64,000 nt of DNA from Bifidobacterium phasiani (GTDB taxonomy: Bacteria; Actinomycetota; Actinomycetes; Actinomycetales; Bifidobacteriaceae): positions 210,998 to 274,997 of the forward strand of contig NZ_JAHBBD010000001.1 in assembly GCF_019331775.1 (NCBI RefSeq), given 5' to 3'. The notes under the pieces were generated by a model, which saw nothing but the letters and a program-made list of their open reading frames with translations, made no database searches and was not told the DNA's origin. This document shows, in pieces, positions 48,094 to 56,216 of the stretch (positions within the stretch are counted from its first letter, which is position 1; every line of letters begins with the position of its first letter). Both the position numbers and the translations under genes were made by a program.

Positions 48094-48936
48094 TCACCGG
48101 CGGTGGCGGGCGCCGGCCGGGGCCGTGTGCGAGGCGGCGCGGGCCGTCTTGCCGGCGGGCAGCGGCACGATGCCCTGGACGCCCTGCGGCGACGCGGCCT
48201 GCAGCGTGGCGCGTTCGCGCTCCTGCATGAGCAGCTGGTTCATGCGTTCGGCGGTGGGGTCCGGCTCGTCGGCCACGATGCGGCCGTCGGCGAACACGAT
48301 GGCGCGGTCCGCGTAGGAGGCGGCGACCGCGTCGTGCGTGACCATGATGATGGTCTGTCCGAGCTCCTTGACGGAGCGCTTGAGGAAGCTGAGCACCTCG
48401 GCGCTGGAGACCGAGTCGAGGTTGCCGGTGGGTTCGTCGGCGAACACCAGGCGCGGCTTGGCGATCAGCGCACGCGCGATGGCGACGCGCTGCTGCTGGC
48501 CGCCGGACAGCTCGTTGGGCCGGTGGTCGAGCCGCTGGCGCAGGCCCAGCGTGGCGACGAGCAGGTCGAACCACTCGCGGTCGGGCTTGGCACCGGCGAG
48601 CGTGAGCGGCATGAGGATGTTCTGCTCGGCGGTGAACATCGGCAGCAGGTTGAAGCTTTGGAAGATGAACCCGATGCTGGTGCGGCGCAGCATCGTCAGC
48701 TGGTTGTCGTTCATGGCGGTGATGTCGGCGCCGTCGAACATGATGCGGCCGCGGGTGGCGGAGTCCAGCCCGGCGAGCGTGTGCATCAGCGTGGACTTGC
48801 CCGAGCCCGACGGTCCCATGATCGCGGTGAACCGGCCCTGCTCGAACGCCACGTCGACGCCGCGCAGCGCGTGCACGGCGCCCTCGCCCCGTCCGTAGTC
48901 CTTGACTAGCCCGATCGCTTCGATTGCAGTGGTCAT
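48094..48936 (-). CDS. ABC transporter ATP-binding protein (LolD/MacB type)
   Basis: 280 residues from ATG 48936. Walker A G-P-S-G-S-G-K-S-T, signature L-S-G-G-Q-Q-Q-R-V, Walker B L-V-F-A-D-E-P-T, D-loop G-N-L-D-S and the H-loop V-T-H-D. The last 60 residues extend past the nucleotide-binding domain. It drives the permease downstream; substrate is unknown. Kinase and regulator nearby suggest a stress-responsive exporter. Confidence 0.94.
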   Translation of the reverse strand: MTTAIEAIGLVKDYGRGEGAVHALRGVDVAFEQGRFTAIMGPSGSGKSTLMHTLAGLDSATRGRIMFDGADITAMNDNQLTMLRRTSIGFIFQSFNLLPMFTAEQNILMPLTLAGAKPDREWFDLLVATLGLRQRLDHRPNELSGGQQQRVAIARALIAKPRLVFADEPTGNLDSVSSAEVLSFLKRSVKELGQTIIMVTHDAVAASYADRAIVFADGRIVADEPDPTAERMNQLLMQERERATLQAASPQGVQGIVPLPAGKTARAASHTAPAGARHRR

Positions 48937-49038
48937 CTCGCACCTCGTGAATCCTTGGCGCCGGAACCCTTTCCCGGCTGTTACCCCCAACCTATCGGCG
49001 GGGCGCCGCGCGTCCCATCGTGCGCCGGGCGGACGCGG

Positions 49039-49074
49039 CGAGGGGCCGTCATCCTTGCGGATGACGGCCCCTCG
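49039..49074 (-). terminator. Terminator after the sulfhydrylase gene
   Basis: CGAGGGGCCGTCATCC - ttgc - GGATGACGGCCCCTCG stem, 16 bp, between the sulfhydrylase stop and the ABC ATPase start. Confidence 0.8.
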
Positions 49075-49128
49075 CGTTGTCGGATGGGCGGGACCGGCCG
49101 GCGGACGCGGCCCGTCCCGAGGCCGCGG

Positions 49129-50442
49129 CTAGGCGCCGTGCCGCGCGCGCACCGCCGCGAACGCGCCGTCCAGGTCGGCGATGATGTCGTCGATGTGCTC
49201 AAGGCCGATCGACAGGCGGATGGTGCCCGGGTGGATCCCCTGCGCCTCGAGCTCCTCGGCGGTCTCCTGCGAGTGCGTGGTCGACGCGGGGTGGATGACC
49301 AGGCTCTTCGCGTCGGCCACGTTGGCCAGCAGGCTGAACAGGTGCAGGTTGTCGATGAACGTGCGGGCCGCGTCGCGGCCGCCGCGGATGTCGAAGGTGA
49401 AGATCGAGCCGCCGCCGTTCGGGAAGTACTTCAGGTAACGCTCGTGGTCGGCCCGCCCCTCGATGCTGGGATGCGAGACCGAGGCGACCTCCGGCACGCC
49501 CCTGAGGTATTCGACGACCCTGAGCGCGTTGCTCACGTGCCGTTCGACGCGCAGGCTCAGCGTCTCCACGCCCTGCAGCAGCAGGAACGCGGCGAAGGGC
49601 GAGAGCGTCGCGCCCGTGTCGCGCAACAGGACCGCCCGGATGCGGGTCACGAACGCGACCGGGCCGAGCGCCTCGTGGAAGCGCAGGCCGTGGTAGGAGG
49701 GGTCCGGCTCGGTGAGCGTAGGGAACCTGCCCGGCACCGCGGACCAGTCGAAGCTCCCGCCCTCGACGATGACGCCGCCGAGCGTGGTGCCGTGGCCGCC
49801 GATGAACTTGGTGGCCGATTCGACGACGACGTCCGCGCCGTGCTCCAGCGGGCGGAACAGGTAGGGGGTGGCGAAGGTGTTGTCGACGACGACCGGCAGC
49901 CGGTGGCGGTGCGCGATTTCGGCGAGCGCCTCGAAGTCGGGCAGGTCGGCGTTGGGGTTGCCGAAGGTCTCGAAGAAGACGAGCTTGGTGGTCTCGGTGA
50001 TGGCGGCCTCCACGGCGTCGAGGTCGTCGACGTCGACGAAGGTGGTGGTCACCCCGTCGCGCGGCAGGGTGTGCCGCAGCAGGTTGTAGGTGCCGCCGTA
50101 GATGTTCTTCGACGCCACGATGTGGTCGCCCTGCTGGGTGATGTTGCGCACCGCGTATTCGACGGCCGCGGCGCCGGAGGCCACGGCGAGCGCCGCGGTG
50201 CCGCCTTCGAGGGCGGCGATGCGGCGTTCGAGCACGTCCTGCGTGCTGTTGGTCAGGCGGCCGTAGATGTTGCCTGGATCGGCGAGCCCGAACCGGGCCT
50301 CGGCGTGGTCGAAGTCGCGGAACACGTAGCTGGTGGTGGCGTAGATCGGCACCGCGCGGGCGTCGGTGGCGGGGTCGGGCTGCTCCTGCCCGACGTGCAG
50401 CTGCTGGGTTTCGAATCGGTAGTGGCGGTCGGTCGCGGTCAT
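49129..50442 (-). CDS. metY: O-acetylhomoserine sulfhydrylase
   Basis: 437 residues from ATG 50442. The PLP lysine is in S-A-T-K-F-I-G-G-H-G. Also I-Y-G-R-L-T-N-S-T near the N-terminus and the P-I-Y-A-T-T-S-Y-V-F opening typical of the Cys/Met-metabolism PLP family. It makes homocysteine from O-acetylhomoserine and sulfide. A cystathionine gamma-synthase-like role is the alternative. A palindrome (50565-50582) lies upstream. Confidence 0.92.
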   Translation of the reverse strand: MTATDRHYRFETQQLHVGQEQPDPATDARAVPIYATTSYVFRDFDHAEARFGLADPGNIYGRLTNSTQDVLERRIAALEGGTAALAVASGAAAVEYAVRNITQQGDHIVASKNIYGGTYNLLRHTLPRDGVTTTFVDVDDLDAVEAAITETTKLVFFETFGNPNADLPDFEALAEIAHRHRLPVVVDNTFATPYLFRPLEHGADVVVESATKFIGGHGTTLGGVIVEGGSFDWSAVPGRFPTLTEPDPSYHGLRFHEALGPVAFVTRIRAVLLRDTGATLSPFAAFLLLQGVETLSLRVERHVSNALRVVEYLRGVPEVASVSHPSIEGRADHERYLKYFPNGGGSIFTFDIRGGRDAARTFIDNLHLFSLLANVADAKSLVIHPASTTHSQETAEELEAQGIHPGTIRLSIGLEHIDDIIADLDGAFAAVRARHGA

Positions 50443-50564
50443 GGTCGTTCTCCTTGGCGTGGTGGGGTGTTCGTGGTTCGTTGCGTGACCTTCAGGGGTT
50501 GCTGCGGTTGCGCTGGTGGCGACTCTAGGCGCGCGGCGCCGGCGCCGGCAAGCCCCGCGCTATC

Positions 50565-50582
50565 GCCGTTGGTTATAACGGC
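50565..50582. promoter_or_regulatory. Palindrome upstream of the sulfhydrylase gene
   Basis: GCCGTT - ggttat - AACGGC, 120 to 140 bases before the metY start. Shape suggests a repressor operator; identity unknown. Confidence 0.45.
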
Positions 50583-50677
50583 TTAGCGGGGCGCGGCGCC
50601 GCAACGGCGGCGGGGGCGCGCGTGCGGGTCGCCGGCCGCGCCGCGACCGCGCGACACGCCGGGGCGATACCACCGTG

Positions 50678-50696
50678 TTGTCCGATATGCGGACAA
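50678..50696. promoter_or_regulatory. Palindrome TTGTCC-N7-GGACAA upstream of the pyridoxal kinase gene
   Basis: Perfect six-base arms with a seven-base spacer about 100 bases before the pdxY start. Likely an operator for a dimeric regulator. Confidence 0.5.
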
Positions 50697-50792
50697 TGGG
50701 GGTCCGGGAGCCGGAGCGCGGGGCGCGCTTGTCTGCCGGACGGGTATTGTCATCTGGGACGGCACAAAAACGCTCTGACGAATCGAGGAACT

Positions 50793-51665
50793 ATGAGCGA
50801 TGTGAAACTGTACGACCGCGATCCGCACTACATCCCGCGCGTCGCCGCGGTCCACGACATGTGCGGCTATGGCAAGTGCTCGCTGACCGCCGCGATCCCG
50901 ATCCTCTCGGCCGCCGGCTGCGACGTGTGCCCGGTGCCGACCGGCCTGTTCTCCTCGCACACCAAGTACCCGGTGTTCACCTTCCACGACACCACGGATA
51001 TCCTCAACGACTATCTCGACGCCTGGGGCAGGATCGGCGTGGCGCTGGACGGCGTCTACAGCGGCTTCCTGGGCTCGGCCGACCAGGTGGCCCTGATCCA
51101 GCGCCTGTACCGCGAGTACCCGGACGCGCTGCGCCTGGTCGACCCGGTCATGGGCGACGGCGGCCAGATGTACCCGACGTACACGGACGAGCTGTGCCGG
51201 GCGATGGGCGCCCTGGCCGACGGCGCCGACGTGCTCATGCCGAACCTGACCGAGGCGAGCATCCTGACCGGCCGCGACTACCCGGGCCAGAACCTCGACG
51301 ACGAGCAGGTGACGGACTGGCTGGACGCGCTGCTTGCGCTCGGCGCGAAGAACGTGGTGCTCAAGGGCATCGACCGCGGCGACGGCAAGCTGCGCAACTA
51401 CGTGGCCAGCGCCGAGACCGGCGCCGAGAACCGCCAGGAGCACGCGCACGAGAAGCTGCCGTACATGATCCACGGCACAGGCGACGCGTTCGCCTCCGCG
51501 CTGTGCGGCGCGGTGATGGCGGGCAAGGGCCTGTCCGAGGCCGCGTACATCGCCGGCGAGTTCGTGCGCGATTCGATGGTCAGCACGCGCGACCAGCCCG
51601 ATTTCGAGGAGCGCGGCGTGAGCTTCGAACTCAACCTGGGCGCGATGACCGCGCTGGTCGGCTGA
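50793..51665 (+). CDS. pdxY: Pyridoxal kinase-like protein
   Basis: 290 residues from ATG 50793. Ribokinase/PdxK fold: G-Y-G-K-C-S at residues 24-29, P-N-L-T-E-A in the middle, V-L-K-G-I-D and the anion-hole motif H-G-T-G-D-A-F-A-S-A-L near residue 228, with the catalytic Asp. It phosphorylates pyridoxal or related vitamers, the cofactor used by the neighbouring PLP enzymes. A hairpin terminator follows. Confidence 0.9.
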   Translation: MSDVKLYDRDPHYIPRVAAVHDMCGYGKCSLTAAIPILSAAGCDVCPVPTGLFSSHTKYPVFTFHDTTDILNDYLDAWGRIGVALDGVYSGFLGSADQVALIQRLYREYPDALRLVDPVMGDGGQMYPTYTDELCRAMGALADGADVLMPNLTEASILTGRDYPGQNLDDEQVTDWLDALLALGAKNVVLKGIDRGDGKLRNYVASAETGAENRQEHAHEKLPYMIHGTGDAFASALCGAVMAGKGLSEAAYIAGEFVRDSMVSTRDQPDFEERGVSFELNLGAMTALVG

Positions 51666-51719
51666 CAGCCGCGGCCGGCGGCCCGGCGTCTTCGGGCGGC
51701 GCGGGCCGTCCGGCACCTG

Positions 51720-51758
51720 CGAGGGGCGCGCGATCCGTGACGGGTCGCGCGCCCCTCG
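51720..51758 (+). terminator. Terminator after pdxY
   Basis: CGAGGGGCGCGCGA - loop - TCGCGCGCCCCTCG, a strong GC-rich stem 55 bases past the stop. Confidence 0.8.
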
Positions 51759-51833
51759 TCGCATCCGCACGCCCGGTCGTCCGGCGACGGCCGATATGCC
51801 GGGGATCCGGTCGCGTCCAACGGCGCCTCGGAC

Positions 51834-51873
51834 TTGTCCACAACACGCCGGAACCGTTTCTCTGCGTCCACAA
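51834..51873. promoter_or_regulatory. Two DnaA-box-like sites upstream of yraN
   Basis: TTGTCCACAA (51834-51843) and GCGTCCACAA (51864-51873). The first fits the actinobacterial DnaA-box pattern. They precede the yraN-comM-dprA cluster. Could be chance or a replication-linked control. Confidence 0.4.
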
Positions 51874-51922
51874 CGCCGCACCCGCTGGCCGCGGACCGCC
51901 CGGCTCTGGTGCACTGGGATGC

Positions 51923-52384
51923 ATGGACGCAGCATCTGGAATCATGATCGGCACCGACCCGCCGGGCGCGGGTCGCGGGCCTGAGTCTTTGGCCGCCATG
52001 GCGCGGCGCATGCGCGACGGCGCGTTGCGTCCCAAGGAACTGGGGACCTTGGGGGAACGCTACGCCGCCGCATGGCTGGAACGGCAAGGCTGGCGGATCC
52101 TCGACCGCAACTGGCGCAGCCGCTACGGCGAGCTGGACATCGTGGCGGCGACCCCGGAGCGGGTCGTCGCGTTCGTGGAGGTCAAGACGCGCCGCTCGCT
52201 GCGCTGCGGGCCGCCGCAGGAGGCCGTGGACCCGCGCAAGCGGGCCTGCCTGCGGCGGGCCGGCGCGCAGTGGCTGCTGCTGCCGGAGCACCGCCTGGCC
52301 CACCGCGGCGTGCGCTTCGACGTGGTCTCGATCCTCGTGCACGGCGGCGTGGTCCGCCTGCACCATATCCCGGAGGCGTTCTGA
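51923..52384 (+). CDS. yraN: UPF0102 endonuclease-like protein YraN
   Basis: 153 residues from ATG 51923; another start at 51944 is possible. The YraN core G-E-R-Y-A-A-A-W-L, L-D-R-N-W-R-S-R-Y-G-E-L-D and V-A-F-V-E-V-K-T-R (restriction-endonuclease-like fold, E-x-K) is present. It shares TGATG with comM. The function is uncertain; the family sits with comM and dprA in many genomes. Confidence 0.9.
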   Translation: MDAASGIMIGTDPPGAGRGPESLAAMARRMRDGALRPKELGTLGERYAAAWLERQGWRILDRNWRSRYGELDIVAATPERVVAFVEVKTRRSLRCGPPQEAVDPRKRACLRRAGAQWLLLPEHRLAHRGVRFDVVSILVHGGVVRLHHIPEAF

Positions 52385-53913
52385 TGGCCATCGGCGAGGC
52401 GCTGTCGGTCGGGCTCATCGGGTTGAAGGCGTTCACCGTCCAGGTGCAGGCGTTCATCTCCCCCGGCCTGCCGTATTTCTCGATCATCGGATTGCCGGAC
52501 GCCTCGTTGTCGGAGGCGCGCGAGCGGGTCAGGTCCGCCTGCCAGGCGTGCGGGTTCTCCTGGCCGCAGACGCGGGTGACGGTCAATCTCTCCCCCGCGT
52601 CGATGCCCAAGCGCGGCTCGTCGCACGATCTGGCCATCGCCGCGTCGGTGCTGAGCGCGGCGGGCGCGATCCCGCACGACTGCCTCAGGGACGCGGTCGT
52701 GCTCGGCGAGCTCAACCTGGACGGCACGGTGCTGCCGGTCAACGGCGTGCTGCCGATCGTGTTGCACGCCCGCGAGCGCGGCATCCGCCGGGTGTACGTG
52801 CCCCACGCCAACCTGGACGAGGCCCGGCTGGTCGGCGGCCCGGACATCGTCGCTCTGCGGCACGTGGGCGAGCTGATCGACATGATGGGCGGGCACGCGC
52901 GGTTCGCGCCGCCCGACCGGCCGGCGGCGCACGCCCCGGTCCCGACCGAGGCCGCCGCCCCGCCGCCGCTGGGCGACATCGGCGACGTCGTGGGCCAGGA
53001 CCATGCCAAGCGCGCGATGCAGATCGCCGCGGCCGGAGGCCACCACCTGCTGCTGGTCGGCCCTCCGGGGTCGGGCAAGACGATGCTCGCCTCCCGCATG
53101 CCCGGCATCATGTGCCCGCTGAACGAGGCCGAGCAGCTGGAGGTCGCCTCGATCCGATCCCTGTGCGGCATCCTGCCCCAGTACGGCATCAGCGACGTCC
53201 CGCCCTTCGAGGCGCCGCACCACACGGCGTCGACGGCCGCGCTGGTCGGCGGCGGGTCGGGCATCGCCCAGCCGGGCGCCGTCTCGCGCGCGCATCGGGG
53301 GCTGTTGTTCATGGACGAGGCGCCCGAGTTCTCCGCCCGGGCGCTGCAGACGCTGCGCGAGCCGTTGGAATCGGGGTTCGTCGCGCTGTCGCGCTCGCGC
53401 GGCACGACCTACTATCCGGCGCGTTTCCAGCTCGTCATGGCGGCGAACCCGTGCCCGTGCGGGCTGAGCTACGGCACCGGCGAGCGCTGCACCTGCCGGG
53501 AACGCGACCGCGTCCGCTATTTCTCCCGGCTCTCCGGACCCATCCTCGACCGCATCGACATCCAGGTGGAGGTGCCGCCCGTCGCCGCCATCCCCTCCGG
53601 GGACCTGGGCGCGCGGCAGACCAGCCGCGACGTCCGGCTGCGGGTCATCGAGGCGCGGGGCGCGGCGCAGGAGCGGTTCGCCGGGCACGGCTGGGACTGC
53701 AACGCGCAGGCCTCCGGCCAGTGGCTGCGCGAGCACACCGCGCCCGCCGCCCTGGCGATCGTCAACCGGGCGCTGGCCCGGGAGCGGCTCAGCCTGCGCG
53801 GCGCCGACCGCGCGCTGCGGCTGGCCTGGACTCTGGCCGACCTGGACGGCCGCGACTCGCCCGGCCGCGAGGACATGCTGTGCGGCATCGCCCTGCGCAC
53901 CCGGGTGGCCTGA
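52384..53913 (+). CDS. comM: ComM-type Mg-chelatase ATPase
   Basis: 509 residues from ATG 52384. The N-terminal Lon-like domain (Q-A-F-I-S-P-G-L-P-Y-F) leads to an AAA+ core with Walker A V-G-P-P-G-S-G-K-T and Walker B L-L-F-M-D-E-A-P-E-F. It then has the cysteine-rich segment N-P-C-P-C-G-L-S-Y-G and a C-terminal helical domain. Hexameric helicase for branch migration in natural transformation and recombination. Confidence 0.94.
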   Translation: MAIGEALSVGLIGLKAFTVQVQAFISPGLPYFSIIGLPDASLSEARERVRSACQACGFSWPQTRVTVNLSPASMPKRGSSHDLAIAASVLSAAGAIPHDCLRDAVVLGELNLDGTVLPVNGVLPIVLHARERGIRRVYVPHANLDEARLVGGPDIVALRHVGELIDMMGGHARFAPPDRPAAHAPVPTEAAAPPPLGDIGDVVGQDHAKRAMQIAAAGGHHLLLVGPPGSGKTMLASRMPGIMCPLNEAEQLEVASIRSLCGILPQYGISDVPPFEAPHHTASTAALVGGGSGIAQPGAVSRAHRGLLFMDEAPEFSARALQTLREPLESGFVALSRSRGTTYYPARFQLVMAANPCPCGLSYGTGERCTCRERDRVRYFSRLSGPILDRIDIQVEVPPVAAIPSGDLGARQTSRDVRLRVIEARGAAQERFAGHGWDCNAQASGQWLREHTAPAALAIVNRALARERLSLRGADRALRLAWTLADLDGRDSPGREDMLCGIALRTRVA

Positions 53914-53988
53914 GCCATGTTCCGCCGCCCATCCGATATCCCATATCCATCCGATGCCGGCGCCGCCGGCCACACCCAAGGAGCGACG

Positions 53989-55518
53989 ATGACCACCACC
54001 CACTCCCCCGCACCGGTCCCGGACGGCGACACCGTGGCCCGGGCCGCGCTGGCGTTCCTGTGCGACGGGTCCGACGCGCGCATGCACGCCCTGCTCATGG
54101 GCGTCGGCGACGCCGATGACGCGCTGCGGCTGCTCTTCGCGATGGCGCGCGACACGACCGGCCGAAGCGTCGAGGCCGACCGGCTGTTCGCCGCCGGCGC
54201 CGCGCGCTGGGGCCGCACGGTGAGCCCCAAGGCCATGGCGTCCTTCCATCATGCGCTCGAACGGTGGCTGCACCGGGTCCGGCGATTGCCGTCGGCCGAC
54301 ATGGGCTCGCTGGCAGCGTGGCTCTGCCGGGACGGCGAGCAGTGGATCATCGCGCCGCACAGCCCCTGCTGGCCCCATCAGCTCGACGACCTGGCCACGC
54401 ATGCCGACTGGGCGCCGCCGTTGTGCCTGTGGGGTCGCGGCGCTCCCGGGGCGCTCGTCGGCTGCCCGCGGCCGATCGCCATCGTCGGTTCGCGCGCGGC
54501 GGACGAATACGGCATCCGCATCGCACGCGATCTGGCGGCGCAGGCCGCGCAGGACGGCCATCTGGTCGTCTCGGGAGGGGCGATGGGCGTCGACGCCGCG
54601 GCGCACTGGGGCGCGCTGTCCGCGGGCGCCGGCGACGTAGGGCATGGCGGGGCGGGCGCCACCGTGGCCGTGTTCGCCGGCGGACTCGACCATGCCGGGC
54701 CACGCAGCAACCAGCGGCTGTTCGAGACGATCGGGGAACGGGGCGGGGCCCTGGTCAGCGAACTGTGCCCCGGCACGGTGCCCGAGGCCGGGCGGTTCCT
54801 GCTGCGCAACCGGCTGATCGCGGCGCTGGCGTCCACCGTGGTCGTGACGCAGGCGCGGATCCGGTCGGGCGCGCTGAGCACCGCCAGGCACGCCGGCGAA
54901 CTCAACCGCGTCGTCTATGCGGTCCCCGGCGACATCACCGCCGCGCGCAATGCCGGGTGCAACCGGCTCGTCCACGACGGCGAGGCCATCATCATCACGA
55001 CCGTCGACTGCATCGCGGAGATCTGCCATGAGGCCCATCCCGGCGGCTGCGGTCCGGACCGCGCCGAGCCGGGCGGCACCGATCCGGGCGACGCCGGCCG
55101 GTGCGGCGACGACCGGTGCAACGATGACCGGTGCAACGTCAATCCGAACAACGCCAGCCCGAACGGCATCAGCCCGAACGGCACCGGCTCGGATGACGCC
55201 GTCCCAGGCGGCGATGTCCCGGACGGCGATGGCACGTCAAGTAACGGCAACACGTCAGGCAGCGACGGTGCGGACGCCGACGCGCGAATCGTCCTCGACG
55301 CCGTCCGCGCCTGCCGCCGCGCCCGCACACCGGCGACGGCGGACGGCATCATCGCCGCCATCGGCGCCGCGCACCCGGACCGGCATGTCACGATCGACGG
55401 CACGCTCGCCAGGCTCGCCGAACTCGAACTGCGCGGCGCGGTCGACTGCGAGGCCGGGTGCTACGCCATCGCGCGCCGCCGACGGCGCCGCACGGGCAAT
55501 GAAAACGACTCGGGCTAA
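53989..55518 (+). CDS. dprA: DNA-processing protein DprA with an extended linker
   Basis: 509 residues from ATG 53989, chosen for the AAGGAG ribosome site; the frame is open from 53917. The Rossmann core has I-A-I-V-G-S-R-A-A-D-E-Y-G, S-G-G-A-M-G-V-D-A-A-A-H, and V-V-T-Q-A-R-I-R-S-G. The core is followed by about 75 residues of N/D/G/S repeats (D-D-R-C-N, P-N-G). The DML1-like winged helix at the end (V-D-C-E-A-G-C-Y-A) completes it. It loads RecA onto incoming ssDNA. Confidence 0.9.
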   Translation: MTTTHSPAPVPDGDTVARAALAFLCDGSDARMHALLMGVGDADDALRLLFAMARDTTGRSVEADRLFAAGAARWGRTVSPKAMASFHHALERWLHRVRRLPSADMGSLAAWLCRDGEQWIIAPHSPCWPHQLDDLATHADWAPPLCLWGRGAPGALVGCPRPIAIVGSRAADEYGIRIARDLAAQAAQDGHLVVSGGAMGVDAAAHWGALSAGAGDVGHGGAGATVAVFAGGLDHAGPRSNQRLFETIGERGGALVSELCPGTVPEAGRFLLRNRLIAALASTVVVTQARIRSGALSTARHAGELNRVVYAVPGDITAARNAGCNRLVHDGEAIIITTVDCIAEICHEAHPGGCGPDRAEPGGTDPGDAGRCGDDRCNDDRCNVNPNNASPNGISPNGTGSDDAVPGGDVPDGDGTSSNGNTSGSDGADADARIVLDAVRACRRARTPATADGIIAAIGAAHPDRHVTIDGTLARLAELELRGAVDCEAGCYAIARRRRRRTGNENDSG

Positions 55519-55770
55519 ACCGTCCCGGCATCGATTCCGATGACGGCGCCGCACCGGCGACAGCCGCAGGCCGGCGCGGCTTCGGCGGCGGCGGCCGCAG
55601 GTCGAGTGTGACCGGCGACGACGGCACGGCGGCCCCGATGACGACGGACCGCACCGAACGACGACAACGAAGATCGAGCATGGCTTCGGCGACGACGGCG
55701 CGCCGGCCCGGATGACGGCGAGCCGCACCGGACGACGGCAACGGGTCGGGCGTGACCGGCGAGGGACGGC
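55519..55770. repeat. Degenerate GACGACGG-type repeats after dprA
   Basis: About 250 bases without a credible gene. It carries loose repeats of GATGACGG and GACGACGG with GCGCCGCACCGG-like spacers, resembling the linker of dprA. Possibly a decayed repeat or terminator region. Confidence 0.55.
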
Positions 55771-56178
55771 TCACGCCCGCCACTGGCAGCGGCCCAGGTC
55801 CACGCGCCATCCGTCGGCGCCGGCGTTGGCGGACCCCGCGGGCGGCGGCACGAACGCGACGCCCTCCTCCTCGAGCAGCTGGCGCTGCCGCTCGTCGCCG
55901 CCGAACGCGAACCCGGGGGCCAGGGACCCGTCGCGGAACACCACGCGATGGCAGGGAATCACCCCCGGTTCGGGATTGGCGTGCAGCGCGAACCCCACGA
56001 ACCGCGCGTTGCGCGGGCTGCCGGCGAGCGCCGCCACCTGCCCGTACGTCGCCACCTTGCCGCGCGGGATCCGCTTGACGACCTCATACACGCGGGCGCT
56101 GAACGGGGTCCGGTCGCGCGCGCCGCACCGGCCGGAAGGGGCACCCTGCGGGGCCGCGGCCCCGAACGACTCACTCAT
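55771..56178 (-). CDS. Methylated-DNA-cysteine methyltransferase (MGMT-like)
   Basis: 135 residues from ATG 56178. I-P-R-G-K-V-A-T-Y-G-Q-V-A and the active-site motif I-P-C-H-R-V-V are present, so the alkyl-acceptor Cys is retained, unlike true alkyltransferase-like proteins. The N-terminal domain is missing, which is common in short bacterial forms. It repairs O6-alkylguanine. Divergent from sdhA. Confidence 0.88.
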   Translation of the reverse strand: MSESFGAAAPQGAPSGRCGARDRTPFSARVYEVVKRIPRGKVATYGQVAALAGSPRNARFVGFALHANPEPGVIPCHRVVFRDGSLAPGFAFGGDERQRQLLEEEGVAFVPPPAGSANAGADGWRVDLGRCQWRA

Positions 56179-56216
56179 GCCTCCATTATTACCGCCGTTG
56201 TGCGAGAATCAAGACT

